From positions 1 through 13,768 of the forward strand of contig JAJXXG010000425.1 of assembly GCA_021781255.1 (NCBI GenBank): a stretch of 13,768 nt of DNA, read 5' to 3'. This DNA is from Acidobacteriota bacterium. GTDB taxonomy: Bacteria; Acidobacteriota; Terriglobia; Terriglobales; Acidobacteriaceae. The notes below the pieces were generated by a model that had not been told where the DNA came from, did not search any database, and was given only the letters and a program-made list of their open reading frames with translations. Every line of letters begins with the position of its first letter. Positions within the stretch are counted from its first letter, which is position 1. The translations under genes and the position numbers were made by a program. This document shows, piece after piece, positions 7,229-13,768 of the stretch.

Positions 7229-9793
7229 TCAGCGGCGAGGCTTCCGGCCCGGACGCTTGCCCTGCTTGTGGCCTTTGCTCCCATGCGGCAGCGTCTTTCT
7301 GGGCTTCTTGGGCGCCTTGGGTGGGCGCGCGCCCGGCTTCTTGCCAGTCAGTGGAATGCCTTCCTCCACGATGGAGAACTGCAGTTTGCGCTCCTGCGCC
7401 AGAATGCGGTCCAGAATCACCTGCACGCGGTCGCCCGCGCGGAAGCGCCGCCCCCAGCGATCGCCCACAATCTCATGCGTGTTCTCGCGCCAAGTGTAGT
7501 GGTCGTCGCGCAGTGAGTCGATGGGCACCAGCCCCTCGACAAACATGTCGGTCAGCTCCACAAACAGGCCGAATTTGGCGGGGTTCAGCACCAGCGCGGC
7601 GAATTCCTCGCCCACGCGGTCCTGCATGAAGCGAACCTTTTTCCACTCCACCAGCTCGCGCTCGGCTTCCGCGGCGCGGCGCTCTGTCTGGCTTGTCTCG
7701 TCGGCAATCTGCGCCAGCTCCGCTTCGGGAATGGGAGGCTCGCCGGCGAACAGCGCGCCCGCGCCGGCAGGTCGCGCAGCAGGGCGAGTCTGCGGCTCGC
7801 GGCCCTCATGCGGATGCGTCCACGGCGAAGCGTGCCGTCCCTCCGCCACGTTGCCGCGGCCTTCCACGCCCCTGCGCAGCAGTTCCCTGGTAATCCGATG
7901 CACAATCAGGTCAGGGTAGCGACGAATCGGCGAAGTGAAGTGCGTGTATGTTGGCGCGGCCAGCGCAAAATGCCCATCGTTGATTTCCGAGTAGCGCGCC
8001 TGCTTCAGTGAGCGCAGCATCAGGTAGCTCAGGATGCGCTCCTCCGGCTTGCCCTCAATGCGCGTGGCCAGCGCCTGATACATGCGCGGCGTTACGGCAA
8101 TGTCTTCCGCCACTTCATGCGTGCGGGCTGCGCGTCCGCTGCGCTGCGCGTCGCGCCGGTCGCCGCGCGTCTGGATGCGCTTGACCGGCAACGAACCCAG
8201 CCCCAGCGAATAGCCGAAGGTTGCCGCAATCTCCTCGAACTGGACGACGCGGCGCGGCTCCGGCTTTTCGTGGATGCGGTAAAGCGACGGCGCGCCGAGG
8301 TCCTCAAGCCATGTGGCCACGCACTCGTTCGCCGCCAGCATGAACTCCTCAATCAGCCGGTTGGCCCACGTGCGCTCGGCCCGCGTCACGCCGCGCATCT
8401 GCCCCTGCTCGTCAAACTCGATTACCGGCTCAGGCAGGTCGAAGTCGATGCTGCCGCGCTCTTCGCGGCGCTTGTTCATCAGCAAGGCCAGCTTGTGCAT
8501 ACGCTCAAAGTCCGGCGTCAGCGCGGCGTAGCGCGCGCGCATCTCCGCATCGCCTTCCAGAATCGCATGCACCTCGGTGTACGTCATGCGCGCCGCCGAG
8601 CGAATCACGCCCTCCGCAATCTCGTAGCTCTCAATGCGGCCTTCCGCCGTGAGCTGCATAATGCAGCTCAGCACCAGCCGGTCTTCGCCGGGCCTCAGGC
8701 TGCAGATGTCCGTTGAAAGCTCCTGCGGCAGCATGGGTACCGCGCGGTCCGGGAAGTACACGCTGGTGCCGCGCAGCCGCGCCTCCAGGTCAAGGTCAGT
8801 TCCCGCGCGCACGTACTCTGCCACGTCGGCAATATGCACCTGCAACTCATAGCCGCCATCGGTGCGTTCCTTCAGCAGAACGCCATCGTCAAAGTCCTTC
8901 GCTGTCTCGCCGTCGATAGTCACGATGGGCAATCCGCGAAAATCTCGACGGCGTTCCACCTCGGCCAGGTCCAGATGCGCCACAGCGCGCGCCTCAGCCA
9001 GCACGTGTTCGGGAAAGATGCGTGGAAGCTGATGTTTGCGGATCATCATTTCCACGTCCACGCCAAAGTCGTCGGGGTCGCCCAGCACTTCAATTACGCG
9101 GCCCATCGGTGGACGTGTCGGCGAGGGCCAGCTCGTAATCTCCACATCCACCACCAGGCCCTCCAGGTCCTCGTGCCCGGCGGTTCTCGCGGCCTCTTTG
9201 CCCAGTACGCGGTGTGGCGTGGCTTCTGCGCGGGCGGCAGGCGGCAGTTCCTGCCCCGCGGGAATCAGGATGTGTTGCGTCATGCGCTCGTCAAAGGGAA
9301 CAACGCTGTGCTCCCGCGTGCGTCCCGCGCGTGCATAGTGAAAGATGCCGACAACGGTCGGGTTGCGCCGTTCCAGCACGCGCGCAATGCGCCCTGACCG
9401 GCGGCCATCGGCGCCCGGCGGCTCCAGCTCCACCAGCACCTGGTCGCCCTGCATGGCGCCGCTCATCTCATTCGGCGGAATAAAGATGTCTTCAGTTCCC
9501 GCAGCCTGCCGCGCATTCGGCCGTACAAAGCCATAGCCGTCGCGATGCAGGTCCAGCCGTCCGGCTACAAGATTGTCACGCGTGCCCGCAAGGCCCGTCA
9601 CGGCGCGGGGAATGCCCCACTGCTCGCGGTCGATCTTGGTCAGCTCGCCGCGCACGGTCAACCGCGCAAGCTGCTCCAGCAGCAGACGCCGCTCGCGCCC
9701 GCCGGCCAGCCCCAGCTCACGGACAAGCTGCTTGTACCCGGCCTTGCCGCCGGGCGAGCGGGCAATCCGCGCCACCAGTTCGCGATCCGTCAT
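7229..9793 (-). CDS. rnr: Ribonuclease R, 3'-5' exoribonuclease
   Basis: This is an 854-residue cytoplasmic enzyme that degrades structured RNA processively from the 3' end. The domain order is complete. A winged-helix-like N-terminus (1-65) precedes cold-shock domains at about 75-125 and 145-235, the first with DGYGFVRP. The RNB catalytic domain (about 280-640) has the metal-binding aspartates Asp294, Asp300, Asp302 and Asp303 in TIDGETAKDFDD and the signature HFTSPIRRYPDLIVHR (618-633). An S1 domain follows (about 729-808), then a Lys/Arg/Pro-rich tail (815-854). Compared with E. coli RNase R, residues about 642-690 form a longer Gly/Arg/Pro-rich insertion just after the RNB signature, with a smaller Arg-rich insertion at 541-560. 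The ATG at 9793 lacks a good Shine-Dalgarno sequence. The gene lies 38 bases downstream of the deacylase and may be co-transcribed with it. Confidence 0.95.
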   Translation of the reverse strand: MTDRELVARIARSPGGKAGYKQLVRELGLAGGRERRLLLEQLARLTVRGELTKIDREQWGIPRAVTGLAGTRDNLVAGRLDLHRDGYGFVRPNARQAAGTEDIFIPPNEMSGAMQGDQVLVELEPPGADGRRSGRIARVLERRNPTVVGIFHYARAGRTREHSVVPFDERMTQHILIPAGQELPPAARAEATPHRVLGKEAARTAGHEDLEGLVVDVEITSWPSPTRPPMGRVIEVLGDPDDFGVDVEMMIRKHQLPRIFPEHVLAEARAVAHLDLAEVERRRDFRGLPIVTIDGETAKDFDDGVLLKERTDGGYELQVHIADVAEYVRAGTDLDLEARLRGTSVYFPDRAVPMLPQELSTDICSLRPGEDRLVLSCIMQLTAEGRIESYEIAEGVIRSAARMTYTEVHAILEGDAEMRARYAALTPDFERMHKLALLMNKRREERGSIDFDLPEPVIEFDEQGQMRGVTRAERTWANRLIEEFMLAANECVATWLEDLGAPSLYRIHEKPEPRRVVQFEEIAATFGYSLGLGSLPVKRIQTRGDRRDAQRSGRAARTHEVAEDIAVTPRMYQALATRIEGKPEERILSYLMLRSLKQARYSEINDGHFALAAPTYTHFTSPIRRYPDLIVHRITRELLRRGVEGRGNVAEGRHASPWTHPHEGREPQTRPAARPAGAGALFAGEPPIPEAELAQIADETSQTERRAAEAERELVEWKKVRFMQDRVGEEFAALVLNPAKFGLFVELTDMFVEGLVPIDSLRDDHYTWRENTHEIVGDRWGRRFRAGDRVQVILDRILAQERKLQFSIVEEGIPLTGKKPGARPPKAPKKPRKTLPHGSKGHKQGKRPGRKPRR

Positions 9794-9831
9794 ACTTCAA
9801 GAGTAGGGCAAAAATGCGTTGCGCGTGGGCC

Positions 9832-11553
9832 TTACGGCACGTAGCCCGGCCCGCGCAGTACCTTGCCCGGCAACGCGCCGGTCATTTTGCCGCCCTCAAT
9901 CACGGGCACGCCATTCACCAGCACGTCCTCCATACCCTCGGACAACTGGTTGGGCTTTTCATAGGTCGCGAGGTCCCGAATCTTCGCGGCATCAAACACC
10001 ACCACATCGGCCCACATGCCCTGCTTCAGCACGCCGCGATCGACCAGCCGCATGCGCTGCGCGGGCAGCGCGGTAAACTTGCGAATCGCGTCAGGAAGCG
10101 TCAGCGTCTTTTCTTCACGCACGTACTTGCGCAGGATGCGCGGAAACGTGCCATACGCGCGCGGGTGCGGATGCTCCTGGCCCAGCAGCCAATCGGGCGA
10201 GGTGCCCTGCGAGTCGTTGTCGATGGAGACCCACGGCTGCTTCAGCGCCAGCGCCACGTCCGGCTCGCTCATGCCAAACACAGCCACCTCAGTAAACGCC
10301 TTGTCCTTGATGAGCAGGTCGCAGAGCGCGTCGATGGCGTCCTCATGCCACTCTGCGGCCACTTCAGACAGCCGTTTGCCCTGGAGCGGCAACAGCTCAG
10401 GATTCTCGACGACGGCAATCAGAATCCCCTCAGGCCCCGGAACCTCCTGCCACTCGTTGTCCCAGTCCTCCCCCGCCGAGTCCTTGCCTGTGCTCAGCAG
10501 GTCTTTGCGAATCCGCGCCCTCAGCGCCGGATCCTTGAGCCGGGCAATCAGCTTTGCATCGCCGCCATCGTGCGCCCAGGGTGGAATAAACGCGGAGAAC
10601 GAATTGAACCAGGCCGTGTAGGCGTACGTGTTCGCGCTCATGTCCACGCCCGCCGCGCGCGCCGCGTTGACGCGCGCGACGATCTGCGGCATCTTGCCCC
10701 AGTTGGTCTTGCCCGCGGCCTTCAGATGCCAAATCTCCACAGGAATATGCGCCTCGCGGCCAATGCGCGCGGCCTCGTCGATGGAATCCAGCACCGCATC
10801 GCCTTCGCTGCGCATGTGCGTGGCGTAGATGCCGCCGTACTCGCCCGCCACGCTGGCCAGAGCAATCAGCTCGCCGGTCTTCGCATAGGGCGCGGGCGCA
10901 TACTGCAGCGAGGTGGACAAGCCCATCGCCCCGTCGCGCATTGCGTCGCGCACCAGCGCCTGCATCTGCTTCAGTTGCGCGGGCGTGGGTTGCACATCGG
11001 CCTCGCCCAGCACCATGCGCCGCACGGAGGTGGCTCCCACATAGCTGCCCAGGTTGATGCCCATGCCCTGCTTTTCAATGCGCGTAAAGTACTGCCGCAG
11101 CGTGCGCCAGTCCGGCGTGATGTGGAAGTGCTCGTAAGTGGCGCGATCGTCGGCCAGCATCGCGTCATTTACCGGAGCGGCGGAGTCGCCCTCGCCCGTT
11201 ATCTCCGTGGTGATGCCCTGGTAAATCTTCGAGGGCAGCCGCGGGTCCACCAGCATGGTCAGCTCGGATTGGCCCAGCATGTCAATGAATCCCGGCGCGA
11301 CAACCATGCCGCGGGCGTCGATGGTGCGCTTTGCGGGCGCTCCCGCCAGGTGGCCGATGGCTGCGATTCGGCCTCCGCGAATCCCCACATCGCCCGAGTA
11401 CCACGGCGAGCCGGTTCCATCCACGATGTGGCCGCGGGTGATAACCACGTCAAAGGGAGCCTCCTGGGCCGCGGCCGCCAGTCCAATGCCCAGCGCCACA
11501 GCCGCCGCTGCCGCCCATGCGCCTGTCCTCAGGATTCCCGTTTTGCGCTGCAT
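9832..11553 (-). CDS. Secreted amidohydrolase, N-acyl-D-amino-acid deacylase family
   Basis: This is a 573-residue protein with a clear signal peptide (1-29; AWAAAAAVALGIGLAAAA), so it is likely periplasmic or extracellular. It has the amidohydrolase layout: a small beta domain (FDVVITRGHIVDGTGSP, 34-50), then the barrel from PGFID (87-91), with the small beta domain completed at the C-terminus (GVLKQGMWADVVVFDAAKI). His246 (ATHMRSE), His276 (EIWHLK) and Asp445 (VSIDND) match ligands and the catalytic aspartate of D-aminoacylases. The usual H-x-H after PGFID is absent: positions 93-95 read LGQ. The bridging cysteine of the GNCG motif appears as Glu121 in TGEG. It probably removes an acyl group from a D-amino-acid derivative or a related amide; the substrate is uncertain. 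AAGAGG five bases before ATG 11553 fixes the start; the frame stays open to 11766 without coding character. Confidence 0.85.
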   Translation of the reverse strand: MQRKTGILRTGAWAAAAAVALGIGLAAAAQEAPFDVVITRGHIVDGTGSPWYSGDVGIRGGRIAAIGHLAGAPAKRTIDARGMVVAPGFIDMLGQSELTMLVDPRLPSKIYQGITTEITGEGDSAAPVNDAMLADDRATYEHFHITPDWRTLRQYFTRIEKQGMGINLGSYVGATSVRRMVLGEADVQPTPAQLKQMQALVRDAMRDGAMGLSTSLQYAPAPYAKTGELIALASVAGEYGGIYATHMRSEGDAVLDSIDEAARIGREAHIPVEIWHLKAAGKTNWGKMPQIVARVNAARAAGVDMSANTYAYTAWFNSFSAFIPPWAHDGGDAKLIARLKDPALRARIRKDLLSTGKDSAGEDWDNEWQEVPGPEGILIAVVENPELLPLQGKRLSEVAAEWHEDAIDALCDLLIKDKAFTEVAVFGMSEPDVALALKQPWVSIDNDSQGTSPDWLLGQEHPHPRAYGTFPRILRKYVREEKTLTLPDAIRKFTALPAQRMRLVDRGVLKQGMWADVVVFDAAKIRDLATYEKPNQLSEGMEDVLVNGVPVIEGGKMTGALPGKVLRGPGYVP

Positions 11554-11647
11554 CGAGTCCTCTTGTACCGTGATTGTAGGGTCTGTCCCGTGACGCCCGG
11601 CCATTTTCTGGTTGTATAGTGTTGTCACAGTTGGAAACTTTCGGGCG

Positions 11648-11673
11648 TCGAATATCGCCCGCGCTCGAATATC
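11648..11673 (+). repeat. Exact 9-base direct repeat, candidate tandem regulator site
   Basis: TCGAATATC occurs at 11648-11656 and again at 11665-11673, 17 bases start to start, with GCCCGCGC between. A partial third copy, TCGAA, lies at 11697-11701. The repeats sit just upstream of a -10-like TAGAAT for the bactofilin gene. Tandem short repeats in a divergent promoter region suggest a DNA-binding site, but chance cannot be excluded for 9 bases. Confidence 0.35.
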
Positions 11674-11851
11674 TGCCGCATGGCAGCATAGAATAGTCGA
11701 AGTGACATACCTGGGACCGCCAGGCAGAAGGAACATCAGAAACGCGGATGCATGTGGAACCCGCATGCGCTTTGCACACTGCCCCGCGGCAACAGCTTTT
11801 TGGGACCACGGAATTGGCCCCTGCCTTGGAAACCCAGTCCCACCAGGACAG

Positions 11852-11858
11852 AAAAGGA
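11852..11858 (+). promoter_or_regulatory. Ribosome binding site deciding the bactofilin start
   Basis: AAAAGGA lies 7 bases before an in-frame TTG at 11866 and 16 bases before the ATG at 11875. The spacing favours the TTG; the only weak site for the ATG is GAG at 11868-11870. Confidence 0.5.
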
Positions 11859-11865
11859 ATCACCC

Positions 11866-12372
11866 TTGAGCGCTATGTGGAAACCCAACCAGTCCGGAAC
11901 ACCTGCTCCCACCCCCACCCCGGAGCCTTCGCGCCCCATGCCCCCGCCTCCGGCGTTTGAACCCCCCGCCCGCCCCGCTGCTCCGGTCGGCGAACAGGCC
12001 ACCATCGGCAAAGGCCTGTTTATCAAAGGCGAGATTACCGGCTCTGAATCGCTGTTTATCGACGGCAAGATTGAAGGCAGCATCAACCTGCCCGGCAACC
12101 GCCTCACCGTGGGCCGAAATGGCCAGGTGTCGGCCAGCATCACCGCCCGCGAAATCGTGGTTCTGGGCAAAGTGCGCGGCAATGTCTCCGCAACGGATCG
12201 CGTGGACATTCGCGCCGAGGGCTCCCTCACCGGGGACGTAGCCGCGGCCCGCATCAGCATCGAAGACGGCGCTTTCTTCAAGGGTGGCATCGACATCCGC
12301 AAGCCGGATGCGAAGCCTGAAGCCAAGCCGGCCGCCCCCGCTGCCGCGCCCGAGGCGACCAAACAGGCCTAG
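11866..12372 (+). CDS. Bactofilin family polymer-forming cytoskeletal protein
   Basis: This is a short soluble protein of 168 residues with three parts. The N-terminal segment (about 1-43) is rich in Pro and Thr. The bactofilin domain (45-144) runs from ATIGKGLFIKGEITGSESL to FFKGGIDI, with regularly spaced Gly/Ile/Val turns of the right-handed beta-helix. The C-terminal tail (147-168) is an Ala/Pro/Lys-rich segment. Bactofilins self-assemble without nucleotide into filaments that act in cell shape, envelope synthesis or chromosome positioning. The position inside this cell is not predictable, and no membrane helix is present. The TTG at 11866 is chosen from the Shine-Dalgarno spacing; the ATG at 11875 (MWKPNQSG) is an almost equal alternative. 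The frame also extends to ATG 11752, but the added residues look non-coding. It converges on murJ across a shared terminator. Confidence 0.88.
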   Translation: MSAMWKPNQSGTPAPTPTPEPSRPMPPPPAFEPPARPAAPVGEQATIGKGLFIKGEITGSESLFIDGKIEGSINLPGNRLTVGRNGQVSASITAREIVVLGKVRGNVSATDRVDIRAEGSLTGDVAAARISIEDGAFFKGGIDIRKPDAKPEAKPAAPAAAPEATKQA

Positions 12373-12394
12373 CCCTGAGACGCTGCAATGGATC

Positions 12395-12432
12395 AGACAC
12401 AAGAGCCCCGCCGCGGCGGGGCCTCTGTGTCT
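12395..12432. terminator. GC-rich hairpin, probable two-way terminator between bactofilin and murJ genes
   Basis: AGACAC (12395-12400) pairs with GTGTCT (12427-12432), AGAG (12402-12405) with CTCT (12423-12426), and CCCCGCC (12406-12412) with GGCGGGG (12415-12421). This gives a stem of about 16 base pairs with single-base bulges and a tiny loop. It fills most of the 69-base gap between the two converging stop codons. No strong T-run follows on either strand, so it is a strong stem but not a textbook intrinsic terminator. Confidence 0.7.
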
Positions 12433-12441
12433 CTTGAGCGC

Positions 12442-13768
12442 TTAGCCCCAGCCGAGCCGCTGCCGGGCTACTTTGGGCAGGGCCGAACCGGCCAGTGCAA
12501 GCACTCTCTCCGTGACCACCACCCACACCGCCGTGCCCGCCAGCACCAGGTCCAGATCGGTCCACCGGCCCGGCGCAGGCAGGTATGAGGCCAGCAGCGG
12601 AGCCACCATCCCTCCTAGCCAGGAGAAAATCACCCACACCGCAGCGCCGCCCGCCGCACCTGCCAGCGCGCACCGCCCCAGCTCCACATAGTCCACGCCA
12701 GCCAGCGAGACCATATGCCGCTGGTGCAGCAGAATGGCGATGAGCACGGTCTGCATCGCGATGCCGACGTCGGAGGCAACGGCCAGTCCCATCGCCCCAT
12801 GCCAGTGGTAGAGCGAGGCATAGATCGGCAGCGACACCACCGTCACCACCGTCCCCGCCACCATGGGCACAAACGTGTTCCCCGCAGCGTAAAACGCGCG
12901 CGAGTAGATAGCTTGAGCCGACCACAGAAACATGGAGACGGAGAACACCGCGAAGTATGCCGCGCATTCGCCCGCGTCGGCAGCGGAAAAGCGCCCACCG
13001 ACGAACACAAGATCGATCATCGGCTTGCCCAGCGCAATCATGGCCGAGGCGGCCAGCAGGCTCAACGCCGCCACGCGCGAAACCGAGTCCGCCACCTGCA
13101 CCGCAAATTCGTAATGGCGTTCCTTCGTCCACAGGCTGGCGAAGAACGGCATCGACGCAGCGCCCGCTGCCTGCGCCAGCATGGCCATCGGCGCGGTAAA
13201 CAGCTGTTTGGCATAGCTCATCAGCGAAACAGCGCCCCCCGTGGCCGAGGCAAAGTGCGCAATGATCCAGCTATCGGCCGTGACCAGGGAAACCCCGGCG
13301 ATGAGCGGCAGTGAGAGCCGCACCCACTCGCGCAGCCCCTCGTCGTGCCAGTCGAGAATGGGCCGGTAGCGCGTGCCTGCGCGCCGGGCAAAAAGGAAAT
13401 TCAGGAAGAACGGGCCGAAGAACGCGCCTGCCACCGTGCCGATGGCCAGCGACTCCACGCCCATGCGCTTCTCCAGCAGCACGCCGCCCACGATGGTGCC
13501 CAGCCCATAGATCAGCGGCGCCACCGCCTGCACGCTGAACTGCTTGCGCACCAGCAGCACCGCGCCAAACACGCCCCCGGCAAAAAAGCACAACTGCGCG
13601 GGCAGCAGGATGCGCGTCAGCCGCACGCACACCGCGGCCTTCTCGGCGTCAAAGCCGTTGAACCACCAGTGAATGTAGACGGGCGCAAAAATCTCCGCCA
13701 GCACGATGGCTGCGCCCAGCACCAGGTACATCGTGGTCAGAATGACTGAGAGCGAGCGCTCGCCCTCC
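12442..13768 (-). CDS. murJ: Lipid II flippase MurJ (5' end outside the window)
   Basis: About 442 residues of a polytopic inner-membrane protein of the MurJ/MviN family (MOP superfamily) are present. It flips lipid II across the membrane for peptidoglycan synthesis. The frame is open through the right edge, where EGERSLSVILTTMYLVL precedes the internal Met at 13731, so that Met is not the start. Recognisable pieces are LTRILLPAQLCFF, GVFGAVLLVRKQF and PLIYGLGTIVGG. Further on come LSLPLIAGVSLVTADSWI, the amphipathic YAKQLFTAPMAMLAQAAG with PFFASLW, and the late helices through VTERVLALAG. Full-length members are about 510-530 residues, so roughly the first 70-90 are missing. That missing part includes the N-terminal helices with most of the essential arginines, so integrity there cannot be judged. 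The C-terminus is complete and lacks any extra domain. Confidence 0.92.
   Translation of the reverse strand, partial: EGERSLSVILTTMYLVLGAAIVLAEIFAPVYIHWWFNGFDAEKAAVCVRLTRILLPAQLCFFAGGVFGAVLLVRKQFSVQAVAPLIYGLGTIVGGVLLEKRMGVESLAIGTVAGAFFGPFFLNFLFARRAGTRYRPILDWHDEGLREWVRLSLPLIAGVSLVTADSWIIAHFASATGGAVSLMSYAKQLFTAPMAMLAQAAGAASMPFFASLWTKERHYEFAVQVADSVSRVAALSLLAASAMIALGKPMIDLVFVGGRFSAADAGECAAYFAVFSVSMFLWSAQAIYSRAFYAAGNTFVPMVAGTVVTVVSLPIYASLYHWHGAMGLAVASDVGIAMQTVLIAILLHQRHMVSLAGVDYVELGRCALAGAAGGAAVWVIFSWLGGMVAPLLASYLPAPGRWTDLDLVLAGTAVWVVVTERVLALAGSALPKVARQRLGWG

Larger units (their letters stand above)
11554..11865. other. Divergent intergenic region between the deacylase and bactofilin genes
   Basis: This 312-base stretch must hold promoters for both divergent genes. 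It contains the direct repeat TCGAATATC (11648-11656 and 11665-11673), a short inverted repeat CTGCC-GCAT-GGCAG (11673-11686), a + strand -10-like TAGAAT (11689-11694) and a hairpin CCTGG-GACCG-CCAGG (11710-11724). For the - strand gene, a -10-like TATACA lies at 11618-11613 and a TACAAT at 11578-11573. None of these has a convincing -35 partner, so no promoter is called. No protein-coding gene is supported in this stretch. Confidence 0.5.

Noticed and set aside
9814..11619. 601-codon + strand open frame opposite the deacylase gene
   Set aside because: The opposite strand carries a coherent amidohydrolase with a signal peptide and motifs. The + strand translation is His/Arg/Gln-rich with no recognisable domain, a typical shadow in GC-rich DNA.
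11748..11960. 70-codon + strand open frame overlapping the bactofilin 5' end
   Set aside because: It is out of frame with the bactofilin, lacks family features, and runs through the bactofilin start.
12278..13132. 284-codon - strand open frame overlapping murJ and running through the terminator into the bactofilin gene
   Set aside because: MurJ is clearly encoded in another frame of the same strand, and this frame reads through the terminator hairpin with Gly/Arg-rich sequence.

Overview
The window is a GC-rich (roughly 60 % by eye), gene-dense bacterial chromosome segment. Gene content points to an Acidobacteriota-type soil bacterium (Terriglobia/Acidobacteriaceae). The pointers are a secreted DUF885 zinc peptidase, a sugar-acid catabolic operon, a secreted D-aminoacylase-like amidohydrolase, a DUF4870 membrane protein, and a short bactofilin with a proline-rich N-terminus. 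The assignment is inferred from gene content only. I see no rRNA, tRNA, insertion sequence, phage gene or CRISPR array.

Layout. Positions 1-90 hold the last 29 codons of an unidentified + strand gene. It is followed at 104-1918 by a secreted DUF885 metallopeptidase, whose ribosome binding site overlaps that gene's stop codon. After a 199-base gap, 2118-6514 is a compact + strand operon: an MFS organic-acid/sugar-acid transporter, an enolase-superfamily acid-sugar dehydratase of L-rhamnonate-dehydratase type, an AraD1/GguC-type fumarylacetoacetate-hydrolase-fold enzyme with a TTG start, and a beta-hydroxyacid dehydrogenase. The transporter and dehydratase genes overlap by four bases. A 251-base gap leads to a lone DUF4870 membrane protein (6766-7137).

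On the - strand, an N-acyl-D-amino-acid deacylase-family protein (9832-11553) lies 38 bases upstream of RNase R (rnr, 7229-9793). The deacylase diverges from a + strand bactofilin (11866-12372) across a 312-base intergenic region that carries a 9-base direct repeat. The bactofilin converges on the - strand lipid II flippase gene murJ (12442 to beyond the right edge). A strong GC-rich hairpin between the two can stop both transcripts.

How the genes work together. The four-gene operon reads as uptake, dehydration of an aldonic or aldaric acid to a 2-keto-3-deoxy acid, and processing by an FAH-fold enzyme and an NAD(P)H oxidoreductase. The exact substrate is not readable from sequence; L-rhamnonate/L-lyxonate-type and hexarate-type routes are both possible. 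Bactofilin and MurJ are both cell-envelope functions. Nothing here is a clear new defence or mobile system. The most interesting points are the enzyme mix of the sugar-acid operon, the altered metal site of the deacylase, and the direct repeat in the bactofilin/deacylase intergenic region.
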